64,000 bases of DNA from Linderina pennispora (GCF_002104995.1 NW_024468254.1:682001-746000), one strand, 5' to 3'; shown: positions 37,704-49,256, counted from the first letter of the stretch. Made by a program: numbers and translations. Notes: a model not told the origin generated them from the letters alone.

Positions 37704-39125
37704 AAAAATTCACCCTAACACCTTGGGGATATGCGACACCTTGTTTATGTTTATGTATCTTTATGCGAATGTATAGAGTAAGCTGATAGTCAATTTTCAT
37801 ATCCAGCTGTAAATACGCTTCAACTGCGGCCATTTGCTGGTTATTAGCAAAAGACGCGGTACCGAACATGTGCGTGTATCTGCAGCAATAAGGCTCCCTC
37901 AGCTATTTTATTTTTCAACACCTTCATCTCACTTTTATGACAAGAAGGACAATAGAGGCTCTCCCTCACGACCTGCTATATCACGTTCTCAGCTGGTGTA
38001 ACCGCAGTGACATCGACTCGTTGTCATGTGTCCAAAGTATTCTAGCATATTTGGAGCAGCTGCAAAACTGAGCCATATGCGCAATCCTCATATGACTAGG
38101 ACGATTCGTGGTGTACATGAAAGTGCACATCATGTTGTATGGCGCCTCTGCTTTCACTGTATTTCGGATACCACCCTCGACATTAACTTCAGAGTCGTAA
38201 GCAAAAAAAATGCACTTTAAGGAAACTGAAAGACTCAAAGTTGACGTCTCTCCCTTAAAATCTAAGGATGATCGATTCTACTAGGGCAGCCCATGGCTAT
38301 GCGCACCTCTGAGGACGTCGAGATGGATATCAAAAGAATTTAACGTCATTCTAAATTTGAAACATTCTTTTGCTCAATGAGGTTTGAAGCCGCCGGTACA
38401 TAAAAATTGTGTTAGAAGCTCGCAGCCAGTACACTGGCAAGGAGGCTACCTCATGATTCAGGTGAATGTAGGGGTTTCAAGGGGATTATCTGACGGGTGA
38501 ATAGTCTATCCTGGATGGACAATAGAGTATCAAATATATTTGAGGTGAGGAATATGAGAGGTTTAATGTCAACACCCGGCCGTATTTCTGTGCTTTCTTG
38601 TTAAGAGATCTAGCAAATTCCTCCTTGTATTTGCCCAAGCCATAGACACCACCCTCTTCCAGACATTTATCATACTTCATACTAGGGACTAAAGAGAAAT
38701 AGAACAGGTACTTTTATCTCACATTTGGTGCAGAACAGTATTGGCACTACTTACAGGTTTCTATCCATATCTATTTTTCTCTATAACTCGAACACTTCTT
38801 AATCAACTTGCTCTCCTTCAGCACCGAACAGTCTCTATGGTTGACCCAATACAGGAATGGTGTTTTATGCATATAGTCTCTGAAGAGACGGGGCCCAATC
38901 TGTCAGAGCTTAGGCGTTTTGGTTTAGAGCCGGCTGAGTCGTTCCCGCAGGCTCAAATGGATGAGCAAGTTGAACGGTTATAGTAGCTATCCAACACTCG
39001 TTGTCAGCGAGCTTTTGCATTATTTTTGGAATGTTTATTAAAACCCACTAAGACAAATCCTAACTTTGTAGCGTTCATTCCTAGCATACCTCAAGCGCAA
39101 TGGTAGCATAAATAGAAGCAGTTAG
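37704..39125. other. Inner spacer between left arm and hydroxyacid oxidase, with a possible exon remnant
   Basis: AT-rich, 1.4 kb. One coding-like stretch is visible at about 38822-38983 (+). It follows a good CTCTCCTTCAG acceptor and reads HRTVSMVDPIQEWCFMH then TGPNLSELRRFGLEPAESF before a stop. It looks like a terminal exon of an unrecognised gene without its upstream exons. A second weak frame (38486-38680, minus strand) is not supported. Confidence 0.3.
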
Positions 39126-40325
39126 CTATAGCTTACTTTTAAGCTCCTCAATATCGTTGTGGTTTGCACGTTTCTGACGGCGGACAGAACTCTGAATCCA
39201 CTGGGTTACTGGCTCCAAGACATATGAATCATCGATTTCCTGAATGGTACGTGTCCCAGACAGCATCATGGTCAACTTCAGCTCGTTCTGCAACAGATCT
39301 AACGCTTGCTTAGCTCCTGCCTCCCCATCATATGCCAAGCCCCAAAGCACAGGGCGAGCGACAAATACAGCGCGCGCACCTAATGCCAGAGCCTTGAATA
39401 TATCGGACCCCTTTCGCACACCACCGTCCATGTATACTTCGATCTTATCCTCTGCTGCTTCAACAACATGCGGCAATGCATCGATACTGGCCAGGGTACC
39501 ATCAAGCTGGCGACCACCGTGGTTGGACACAATGACGCCTGCACACCCGTAGCTAATGGCAAGCTTGGTGTCCTCCGCGGTCAAGATACCTTTGAGAATG
39601 ATAGGAAGTTTGGTGATGGACTTTAGCCACGGGATTACATTGTCCCAGGTCACAGCTGGGTTTCCACCTGCAACACTAGCTGCGAGTAAAAGTTCTGGCA
39701 CGTCGTTGTACGTGCTTGGCGCAGCTCCTTCCGAGTTGCTGGCAGATTCTGGGTCAAAGAAGTTTTCCAAGTGTATGTGTGGCGGTGGAATGAACCTGGT
39801 TCGAATGTCGTCCCGGCGCCGACCCAAGATTGGCATATCCACTGTTAGCACAAGCGCCTTGAAACCTGCACGCTCGGACCGCTGAACAATCTTCTCTGTG
39901 ATAGACCAGTCACTGAGTACATACAGCTGCATCCAGTATTGCATGTCTGAGTTGCCTTCTGCAATAACTCTCTCCAAGGCGATGGTAGATAGCGTTGACA
40001 GAATCATCACTCCACCATGCTGCGCAGCTGCCCGTGACGTCGCCAGCTCGCCAGCAGGATGCGCAAGCATGTGCATGGCACAGGGTGCAATACCTAGAGG
40101 AGTAGCTATTTGCTGGCCAAGTATGGTTGTCTCAGTTGAGATGGCGGTGACGTTGCGAAGTATGCGTGGATGGATGCGGTACTTGTCGAATGCTGCGATG
40201 TTATCCAGCTTGGTTTGCTCGTCGTCAGCTCCAGAATTGTAGTAGCTTAAAGCACTGGGGTGCATCACCTTACTGGCGATATGTTCGAGGTCCTTGATGC
40301 ACACTGGGCTGTTTGTGAACTCCAT
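39126..40325 (-). CDS. FMN-dependent 2-hydroxyacid oxidase (glycolate/lactate oxidase family), peroxisomal
   Basis: Oxidises an L-2-hydroxyacid such as glycolate or lactate to the 2-oxoacid; oxidase members pass electrons to oxygen and make hydrogen peroxide. The 399-residue TIM-barrel protein keeps the family hallmarks: YYNSGADDEQT at the start, TPLGIAPCAMHMLAH, QLYVLSDW, VLTVDMPILGRRRDD, ILKGILTAEDTKLA and the active-site loop VSNHGGRQLDG with its catalytic His and Arg. DGGVRKGSDIFKALALGA and an Arg in the FMN site follow. The protein ends in SKL, a canonical PTS1 peroxisomal signal. No cytochrome b2 heme domain is present. Codon and base use are AT-richer than the housekeeping neighbours. 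It is the only intact gene between the two repeat arms. Confidence 0.92.
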   Translation of the reverse strand: MEFTNSPVCIKDLEHIASKVMHPSALSYYNSGADDEQTKLDNIAAFDKYRIHPRILRNVTAISTETTILGQQIATPLGIAPCAMHMLAHPAGELATSRAAAQHGGVMILSTLSTIALERVIAEGNSDMQYWMQLYVLSDWSITEKIVQRSERAGFKALVLTVDMPILGRRRDDIRTRFIPPPHIHLENFFDPESASNSEGAAPSTYNDVPELLLAASVAGGNPAVTWDNVIPWLKSITKLPIILKGILTAEDTKLAISYGCAGVIVSNHGGRQLDGTLASIDALPHVVEAAEDKIEVYMDGGVRKGSDIFKALALGARAVFVARPVLWGLAYDGEAGAKQALDLLQNELKLTMMLSGTRTIQEIDDSYVLEPVTQWIQSSVRRQKRANHNDIEELKSKL

Positions 40326-42154
40326 GCTGTCTTGCAGATAGTGGGCTATCAGAAGAGGTGTTAAAAGTAAGGAGAAAGCGCTATCATAAAACCTTCCAGT
40401 GGGATTTATAAATGTGCAAACAATGTGAATGGTGGTGGGAAGATACACACGCATAATTGTCCTCGCATGCCACTATTTCCATGAGGGCTGAATCCCTAGT
40501 CCTAAGGCACATTACTAGAAAACGAGTAAGCAATAAAAAAACGGCTGAAGGGAGAGTCACATTCGCTGTGAATCCCTGTGCAATCAACACGTCACATGAC
40601 ACACGGGCAGTTTTGTAGTCCATGGACCATTTGACACTTCCGTGAAAAGCACAGACCAGAAGCATTGAACAAATAACTAGTTGGTTGTAAATAAAGCTGG
40701 TGACTAAAGCTCCGCCTGTAACATAGTGACACGCTGTGTTATCAATGCATCAGCTTCACATATTTTGTGAAATTAGCACAATATTTATATTTATGAAATG
40801 TTAGGTATGTTGAGTAACGGTCACAGGAATGGCCTACTCTAGTAAGCAAGGCTGGTAACCAGTACCATACTTTTCACGAAGAGATTGTGTGGTCATTAAC
40901 TATCCGCTGCCAAAGCCTGACGGTTGTTGGCAGCTAAATATGGTTAGGGCCTGCAGGCTCATTGCGGAAATAACAATACCAGGTTTTCATGGATTCCAGC
41001 AGAACATCTGAGTCACCCACTATTGAGCCTTCCACACACAGTACTGGTGCCTTGATAAATGTAGCATCCGAGCCAGTTTTGCAGGAGATGGGTGTTAGTT
41101 CTGTGGTATCCCTAAGGCATCGCTCGTTATTCTCATTCAAACCGGATCCTTGCTGTTGCCTGCTTCCAGGTCCCAGTAAGCTAATTCCAATGTAAATGAC
41201 ATCGATACAAAAGGTATTTTCCATGTTTGACTCTTCCTGCTAGTTGTCTTCGACTTCCAGCGTGATAATTTCTGTCAGTATGTCACCACTGAGTACACCA
41301 CTGCTTATTTTTGATTCTTCATCTAAGACTTTCCAATCGAAATTCTCATGGTACTGAGCACTCAATCCACCGATATCTCGTCTGTAGCGGTGAATATTCC
41401 TCTCATCATACTCTTCACGAATCTCGCTCAGTTGGCTGATGTTTCCTGCGTCATGTTGTTCAGCGTCATAATGTCCATCAGAATGTCCTACTGACCCAAA
41501 CCTTCAGTACTGCCACCCACACCATTAAAATAGCCACGGATCGTGTGGGTAGTTGTGAATGCTCAGCGCACGGTATAAGAATGAGGACCACTTATATGTG
41601 CCAAAGTAAAGCAAAAGGTGTGATGCTGCCACTACTATCCATACTTCATAGGCAGTGAAACATTTCCAGATAGAAAATTCGTACGTAAAATGCAGTAGCA
41701 GTTAAACCCCGACTGGCAAGCGCACTTTATATATATGAGAATGTGCCAGGCTCATGAGTAGAGACACCTAGAATAGGCAAGGTGTCTATAACCATCTGCA
41801 ATATTTTGAGTGCGTCTGTGACTATGACTAAAGAAACCTAGTTATAATATAGCAAATAGCTAGCACAGCTCATAAGTCAAAATCCTATTCATATACACAG
41901 ACTTTAAAGCACTGCTTGCCAACAGTCGAGCACTAGAGTACCAGTAGCATTAGAACAAGACTGTGTCATTGTCATGGCATGGGAATAAAATAACTGTTTT
42001 GGCACTAACACCTGTAAAACATAAATAATATAAAAAAGCGTATGCTATTGCTGCATTTAGTGCACGAGTTAGTCTATTGCCTATGTCGATATTGATAGTG
42101 GCTGCGCGACACTAGAGACACTCAGCACACGTTCAAACATGTGCCTTTTGCTTG
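40326..42154. other. Inner spacer between hydroxyacid oxidase and right arm, with a possible gene remnant
   Basis: AT-rich, 1.8 kb. On the minus strand an 80-90-codon stretch ends at a TAG near 41242. It has protein-like composition (HYDAEQHDAGNISQLSEIREEYDE, then FDWKVLDEESK) but no in-frame start, and looks like a last exon or decayed gene. Just beyond it another short frame (41224-40934) has no recognised family. The rest holds nothing I can support. Confidence 0.3.
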
Positions 42155-43943
42155 TATAGTCCTAATAGCAACACGGGGTTAACACTCTGAGCAGCCAGCA
42201 GTCATGGCATGGAGTGCACAGATACACACATTAGACAGGCAGCTCTCCAACAGCTGCAAAGGCGTGCTTGCGATGCCCCGTGGTGCATGTGCTGGAGCGT
42301 CTCTCGCATTGCTTTTGTTGTGATAGCTGGTGTGGGTGGAAGGGCTGCCCTCGGGGGCATACAAAAATTTCCTCAGCCTACCGCCCCAGAGGGGCAGCCA
42401 GCCGAGGAATGGGTATTGAATAGTTTGCGTAAAAGCAACTCACCGTCTCAGTCGGAACTTCACTGACAGGCGAAAAACCCGTGCATAAGGATAAGGGAAA
42501 AAGGGGGAAGCCCCGCCCGCAGGGCGAACCTGTCGTGCTGCAATTTAAGCCTGCGGGCCACAGCCAGGCGCACAATCAGAGTTATGGCAAGCGCCGTTTC
42601 ATTGGCTGGAGTTTTTCGAGAGCACAGAAAAAAAAATGAAACCTGGCCTGTGCCTCTTGCCCACCTACCCGCACGCCAGGTGGCGGCACAGAATATCCGG
42701 CGGCATGTGCCCAGCAGCCAGCAGGTGGACCAGGGCACCCTCAGCACGAAGGCGGCTTACAAGCACCATGCTTATGTGCTGGTAGTACTGCCTGCTGGCG
42801 CTCATGGCATCGGCTGTGTAGGCGCTGTGGTACGACAGGCGGTATGCCTCGTTCTCGATCGCCCAGCTGTTCTCGGCATTGCTTGGCGAGGCCACATGCA
42901 CTGCCAGTGCCTCGGCCAGCATGCGGCCCACGATCTGGCGCAGCGCAATGTCGTCGGGTGCTGCCCACGGATCAATGCCACGGCGGATCAGCAGCGACGT
43001 GGAGATGTGCGGCGGTGACGGTGGCTGCTGCTGCTGCTTCTGCAGTTGCAGCTGCAATGAGTCATCGGTCCTGACGCTTGCGTTGAGGTAGGATGGGCTG
43101 CCGAGTGCTGATGACTGGCGGCGGTGGCGATCGAGTGCGTCAGAGTAGAGACAGGCTGGCGAGCAGTACACGGAGTTGTCGGTGTCCCTGTCACTGCTGC
43201 TGCCGCCGCTTCCAGAAATGTTGTCGATGGGCTTGCTGCATGCTTGACGGATACAGAGGATCTTGGTCGGATCACACATAACAGCAGCATCCAGTGCTGC
43301 GACGTGGTGGCCATTGGGATGTGTGGAAATCATGTTTGTGAGAATAAAGAAAAGACATTTGTTTCAGAGGCTGCCAGTCACAACAGTCGCAATTTAAGGT
43401 CGCAGCTGCCGCCTCAGTGTGCCGGCAAGCTTGTCGAGGCATATGACACCAGAACTAAATGATGATCAATCGCAGAGAAGATGGCAGAAAAGGTGGTGAG
43501 AAAATAAGCTCGAGGAAATAGGTGCCGAGCATAGCAGATGGTGGCAGTCAGGTCGGTGAGCACTGGCGATGTTCAGACAAGCCGGCATCTAGCGTAGAGA
43601 CAGAAAGGCAGACAGACAGACAGACAGACAGACAGACAGCAAGGAGCCCAGTGGTGCAGTTTGGTGCATGGGTTGCATCACCATGAGAGCCAGGTCCTCG
43701 CACATCCAATGGCCCAGCCCAACCTTCTTGCCAACTCAGCCCCTGAGTCAACCTCCGGAAGAATGGCAACAGATGTGATAAATTATGCTGTAACCACAGC
43801 AGCCTTACAGCAAGGCAATTTATCCGGTGCTGTCTACATTGTCGTGGGGAAGCACAGAGCATGTGTGTATTTATCTGCCTGGCAGATTCTGGTGCTCGAT
43901 AGACGTAGTATTTAGCTGCACAACACACTAGCAAGCTTCACAA
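42155..43943 (-). repeat. Right arm of the ~1.79-kb inverted repeat
   Basis: Near-identical reverse-complement copy of 35919-37703. The outer part differs by substitutions and by the tetranucleotide length (CAGA run at 43609-43640). The pair brackets 4.45 kb carrying the hydroxyacid oxidase. No transposase is encoded in either arm. Confidence 0.93.
42665..43333 (-). CDS. TFIIS-central-domain-like protein, copy 2 (right arm)
   Basis: Identical 222-residue protein to copy 1 at 36525-37193, on the opposite strand, so both copies point towards the oxidase core. It has the same Cys-rich element (about 28-69) and TFIIS-central-like helical domain (about 118-220). Perfect identity over both coding and flanking DNA means very recent duplication or ongoing gene conversion between the arms. 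Confidence 0.6.
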   Translation of the reverse strand: MISTHPNGHHVAALDAAVMCDPTKILCIRQACSKPIDNISGSGGSSSDRDTDNSVYCSPACLYSDALDRHRRQSSALGSPSYLNASVRTDDSLQLQLQKQQQQPPSPPHISTSLLIRRGIDPWAAPDDIALRQIVGRMLAEALAVHVASPSNAENSWAIENEAYRLSYHSAYTADAMSASRQYYQHISMVLVSRLRAEGALVHLLAAGHMPPDILCRHLACG

Positions 43944-45203
43944 TACCTGTCAGGCAACTGAACCAGACAAAAACCAATAGGCAGTTGGAAGTATAGACAA
44001 ATATCTTCCACAGAGCACTCTTGTTCCACAATGTAACTTGTAGATGTAGATACGGGATCGAGCGAATCAAAGAGAAGTCGGATTAGCTTCGGTTCAGATT
44101 TTCAGGCAGACAACTCATGAACAAATATTGACTACGGCTGGCACACAATGGAATACTAATGTGTAGAATACCAACAGCTTGCTATGTTGGCACGGCAACC
44201 CCAGCAACACGTGTTTATGCACTGGATGCAAATCCGGTCCATTTTTCATACTGCGACTATGTACTTGTCAGGGAGAAGTTTGGAGACGCAAATCCGCTGC
44301 TAGATATGTGAACATTGTCGACATGCCTGTGTATTGTCCATGGCTTTGGCTCATGATAAAGCTGCATGTCACTCAGCTGAAGATGGAGCTTGTGAGGTAA
44401 CTGCCTTGTGACAAAAACTGGTAAAGGATTGCCAAGACGTCTGACATGCAGTAGCACTTTTTGCATTAGGAGTTGAAGGAAACGCGCGTCGTGGAAAGAC
44501 TTGGCACATACCCATCTATTGTTCGTGGAAAGACAGCCTTTCTGTGCCTATTTGCTATCACGCATCTCTATGCCTAAAAGCCCATGCGGTATCGCCAATC
44601 CACTTTTGCCTTTTTGCCAAATGACTATATTTAAACTTGGTTCTCGGTTGCACCACAGCATATTGTTGAGCGCGGTGCTGTATGTAATAGCTTCGCGATT
44701 CGGCCACTTCCTCTCTCAGTCACAGTGGCATTGGACAGCCCAGAATGCAGCAAATGAAATCACGGCCAAGGGCTATTTTTAAAAGGGCGAGGGCTTGAAC
44801 ATGCGGACGCATCAGCCAGCGATTGCCCACTTTGCTTGGCTACGCTGTGGAAACGGCTGGCGCTTGGGGAAAGCGCATGGGGGAAGCCAATCGCCGACCT
44901 AAATGCCAGGCTATTTTTAGCACCGATGCGGGAGGCCGAGCCAACATGAGGTGAAATATGGTGAATCCTTCTGCTAGGGCTGGCATGGCGTGCATCTACT
45001 CAGAACGCCAGTGTGGGGAGCAGTGTGAATTGTTTTTTGAATGTTGGATTGCAGAGATAAAAAAGTACAGAAAATTGACAGCAAGTGCGAAGCAAGAACA
45101 AGCCGATTTTTGCAAGGCAAATCCCAAGAACCCCTCGAGATTGCCATGTGAATAGCACCGCGGGTAATGCCAGCCCGCCAGGGCTGCGAACCACAGTCCC
45201 TTC
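43944..45203. other. Intergenic region between right arm and double HMG-box gene
   Basis: About 1.26 kb with no convincing gene. Short frames at 44179-44400 and 44501-44782 have no recognisable domain. GC content rises towards 44780, approaching the HMG-box gene's 3' end. Confidence 0.35.
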
Positions 45204-46424
45204 TTAGTGCATGTACGGGTGGGGCACCGACTGGTAGTAGCCATCGCTGTGGTTCACATGGCGCATTTGCCACGAATCGTAGCTGTGGGCAGGGTGGGGG
45301 GCAGAGCGGCTACCATGGGCAAAGTGCGAGGGGGGAGGCAGGGGAGCCGAGATCTTGCGCACGCGGGGATCCCGGGCCATGGACTGGTTGGCCATGCTGA
45401 GCAGCTCGGCGCATGAGGGCAGCGAGACGCGCTCGGCATTGTACGGGGCGGAGTGGACGGTGGCATTGTGCAGACGCGGGCTCTCGGTGGAGGCCCGGGC
45501 CTCGCGCGGCATCAGGAAGGCGGGCGCAGGCTGGGGTGGCGAGACTGGGGCAGAGAACGAGCCGCCGACGGTGCAGTCCGAGATGCGGCGCTGCTGCTCG
45601 CGCAAGTTTGTGGTGACAATCGGGTGAGGCGCAGGCACCGAGACGGGCGCAGCGCCAGAGCCCTGGGCAAGAACCGACGCCAGGACGGCGCGGGCTTCCG
45701 CCGAGGGCTCCATGGCAGAGGTCATGCAGAGGCGCTCGAAGTCGCGCTTCTCCTGGTTGTACGACTGGCGGTAGCGCATCTTGACGTGCTCGGGCTCGCT
45801 TCTCCACATGAGACCGCAGGCGCGTGAAACGTCCTTCTGGTTCATCTGGGCAAACTGCTTCGCCAGCTTCTTCTTCATCTCCGTGCGGTAACGGATGAAG
45901 GTGTTGGTTGGCTGGATCTTCTTGATAGCAGCCTTGTCCGTGTTGCCGCTGAGCTTCTGTACTTCAATAGCCTGCTCGGACAGGAACTTGGTCTTGGCCT
46001 CCTGCTGCTTTTGGCGGTAGTGGTCCTTGACCTCGGGGGTCTCGTTCTTCCAGTTCTCAGCGCACATCTTGCTGATGTCTGTCTGCTTGAGCTCGGGGTA
46101 CTTCTGGATGAGCTCGCGCAGCTTGTCAGACCGGTAGAGAATGAATGAGTTGGGGGGACGGGAGGTAAGGATCTTGCGGCGCCGGTTGGCTGAGACCAGT
46201 GCGGCCGAAGATGCGTCGGGCGACGTCATCCGGTGGCCGTAGGGGTGGTGATGGGTGGGCATCGTCGACGACAGAACCGGCGAAGAGCCGGTGCTGCCGG
46301 CCATGGCAAGGTCGACCTCGCTGCCATAGAGGCTGGCAGGCGTAGAGCCGCGAGAGAAGGACGGAGAGCCGCGGGTGCTGGAGGCAGAGGTCCCGTCGAT
46401 AAGCATGCTAGCGATACTGGCCAT
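45204..46424 (-). CDS. Transcription factor with two tandem HMG boxes (MATA-HMG/SOX-like)
   Basis: Predicted nuclear DNA-binding regulator. The 406-residue protein has a Ser-rich N-terminus and two adjacent HMG boxes. Box 1 (about 89-150, RPPNSFILYRSDKL, DISKMCAENWKNE) is a classic sequence-specific box of the MAT/SOX type. Box 2 (about 170-232, PTNTFIRYRTEMKKKL, DVSRACGLMWRSE) is more diverged. A long disordered His/Ser/Pro-rich C-terminus follows. The ATG at 46424 begins MASIASMLIDG; a longer in-frame upstream stretch is Pro/Ser/His-rich and looks like leader. A TATA-like element (GTATATATTTAGG on the minus strand, 46641-46655) lies about 220 bp upstream. Single-box MATA-HMG proteins control mating type in many fungi; whether this one does is unknown. 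Confidence 0.85.
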   Translation of the reverse strand: MASIASMLIDGTSASSTRGSPSFSRGSTPASLYGSEVDLAMAGSTGSSPVLSSTMPTHHHPYGHRMTSPDASSAALVSANRRRKILTSRPPNSFILYRSDKLRELIQKYPELKQTDISKMCAENWKNETPEVKDHYRQKQQEAKTKFLSEQAIEVQKLSGNTDKAAIKKIQPTNTFIRYRTEMKKKLAKQFAQMNQKDVSRACGLMWRSEPEHVKMRYRQSYNQEKRDFERLCMTSAMEPSAEARAVLASVLAQGSGAAPVSVPAPHPIVTTNLREQQRRISDCTVGGSFSAPVSPPQPAPAFLMPREARASTESPRLHNATVHSAPYNAERVSLPSCAELLSMANQSMARDPRVRKISAPLPPPSHFAHGSRSAPHPAHSYDSWQMRHVNHSDGYYQSVPHPYMH

Positions 46425-48930
46425 TATTAGAGTAGTGGTGTGGATGGTGTGGATGCAAAGAGTGCTATAAGAATGGAGATGTGGGTGATGAGTAATGGAT
46501 GGTGTGGGGCTGATTGTTGCAAAGTGACAAACAGCAAAAATAGTAGTGTGTGATGCGAAATGCCAGAAAATGCAGGAAATATAATGTGTATGTGAGTGGG
46601 ATAAGGAAGAAAAGAAATTTGGAAAGATGGGGAAGGGCGGCCTAAATATATACCCTTCTGCAGGCAAAGGGCGGCCCAGTCTAAGCGGGTTCTGAGAAAT
46701 GTAAACAAAAAGGGGAGAAAATGCCGAAAGAATTTTTTCGGCGCTCTGCACGAGAAAGGCTGGAATCACAGCGGTGGGGGATTTGCGTGGGCTGGTGGGA
46801 GAGGAGGGCCAAGGTTCAAGACGGATGGACAGGCCTTGAGATAAAAAATACGGAAGCAGGCTGACATGGGGCAAGCAATAAAAATGGGCCCTTTGTGGGC
46901 TACAAAGACCACCCCTCCCCACCCATGTATTTTAGGCGCCTTTACAATTACAGTCTTGATGACTGGCCGACAGATAACTGAATCTGCCTGTCAACCCAGC
47001 CTTCTTTGGGCGCACCCGACATTTTGGGCTACGCGTGGGTCTGCGGTCGCCTGAGACCAGTGCAATCAGCAAGCCAAAAAGAAAACGGCTGCTGCTCCCG
47101 GGAGAAAGAAGCGAGATGCGTGGTAAGACCTTTCTAAATACGCAGCTCAGCGAGGAGCTGGGCCGCCAAAAGCGCGTGTTGGTGATGGGCGGCACAGCCG
47201 AAAGCAGGGTACAAAGCGAATGTAAAAATAATTCTAGCGATTGACCAAAGGGCCAAATGATCTGTGCCGTGTATATCTCCCAGCCAGGAAAGCAGCTACA
47301 GACATAAAAATGCAGACTGTCTAGTTACCTTGTAAGTAAATTGACAGGTGGTGCTGATTGAAGGTGCTGAGGCTTGAAGGGGTGTGGAGAAGAGGTGGTG
47401 GGTATGGAATGTGGAATGGAGAGCGAGAAGCTGCCCGAGAGTGGTCCCTGTGTTGAAATATAAAGGCGAGCCTGCTGAATCAATCTTCCGGAGGTGCGCG
47501 TCCAAGCACATGCAAAGGCGAGGGTTCCAGCATCCGGCACCCACCCCTGGGGGTAGCCATGGGGTGTTTGGGCACCCTGCAATCACCCATGACAAGTCTG
47601 ACCCAGTTTGTGTGCCATTGTCATTGGAGCATTGTTTTCTTCTTTTTCGAAACAAAATACTGTCGATCACTTCACCAAAAAATTAAGACTGCTGTTGAAC
47701 GGTGCGTCGGTGGAGCTGAATGTTGACAGAAAGGTCACAGAAACGGCTTGTATACTCGCTGTGATAAGATTGTTGACGCGTAGTGTCGCCCGAGCTGTTC
47801 CAAATATATTCGAATATCAATGCGATTTCCCGAGTCCTGTGACAAGGCTGAGCCGGGTGGCCAAAAGACCTGCCCTCACAATGCGTAAGACGCTCTTTCC
47901 AACAGCAGGATCAGTAATTGCTAGCCTAGGCTAGATTTGCTGTTGCTTGATTGCGGGAGTGCGTATGTTTGATGGGGACCGAAGGATGGCCGGTAAATGC
48001 AGTGTATTAATAGCCTCCAACCATACCACAGATTCCCATTTCTTCTACGTGCAGCACCCACCTTGTTGGCAGTGCTCATATCTGCCATGATGTCACTCTC
48101 TGACGAAGATAAATGGTGGGGATGCCTGGAAACACACCAGATAATAGGAGCTCTACGGCATGCTACCTCCACGTGGATTACACAACAGTGATCTGGAAGG
48201 GGCAGGCTTGTAAACATGTCGGCGAAGCACCAAGCCAATTCTCGTACACACGGAGTCTGGGATCTTGAATGTATCTTGATTGTTTACTTTGGGGGCGGTG
48301 CAGACTCACACCTGCCAGTTGGATCTATTCGTCACAGTGCGCTTTTGTGACCAGGTCAGGGACCTGCTACACAGTGATGGTTTGGCCGACTGCAACGTAG
48401 AGCAACCAGGTCAGGTATTGCAATTACAAGATGTGTGCAAATATAGAACAGCGCTCACCTGTGACGTGGATCAACTGGCTAAATTCGAGTCACTGGTGAG
48501 GAGGAATGCCCAGCAATGACCAAGGCTCATTCCCCACGGGTGATCTGCACAAGTGTGCCTGCAACTGCTTGTGCAGCATGCGTTCCCCACCATCGTCGGG
48601 TAAGGTTGATTTGTGAGGAAGGCCGCAAAAAGATGATCCATGTCGAAAAGCGTTAGGCGATCTCATCCAACGTATTGTCCACATCAGATCCAGGAGCTGT
48701 TGGCATGCTGCATTCTGCAGATTTATTGCGCTTCTCTCAGGACACTGCATCTTCGTACCAGCCTCAGAGCCATGGCATGAAGAAAGCCGGATCGCTGCCT
48801 GCTGGCACTAATGCCGTACGGCATATCTGGGCAAGCAAACCACCATCGGTGCCTGGGAAATTTCCATTCGCACTTTTTTTGGGTTGTTCTAGCACAAATC
48901 CTTTGGCCGACAGCATGACGGAGAGGGACG

Positions 48931-48970
48931 GAAAGGGACGGTGTGGGGCGGAAAGGGACGGCGTGGGGCG
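48931..48970. repeat. Tandem 20-bp repeat, two units
   Basis: Two copies of GAAAGGGACGG(T/C)GTGGGGCG in direct tandem, preceded by a partial unit. Confidence 0.85.
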
Positions 48971-49220
48971 GATGTGTGACCAATTTGAGGTAGATTAGGG
49001 TGGGATGGCAAGACAAGGGTTACGCATGGAGCTAGGATCCCTTGTGCGTGCAGTCATTTCGTCACACACTGCCGTTACTGAACCTGGCACCGGCTGTGCA
49101 ATGATCCACACCCGGCACACGACCTGCCCCACACTGTTGACCTAGTACTTTTCGCACTCCAACCTCGGTGCATCCTGTGCCATCCAAGCGACAGTGCCCC
49201 CAAGGGGACAATGATTGGAG

Positions 49221-49256
49221 CACTGATTTTAGTACTGATTTTAGCACTGATTTTAG
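49221..49256. repeat. Tandem 12-bp repeat, three units
   Basis: Three direct copies of (C/T)ACTGATTTTAG in a gene-free region. Confidence 0.85.

Noticed and set aside
35900-43960. Classical DNA transposon with target-site duplications
   Set aside because: The bases flanking the outer arm ends do not match each other, and no transposase is encoded between or in the arms.
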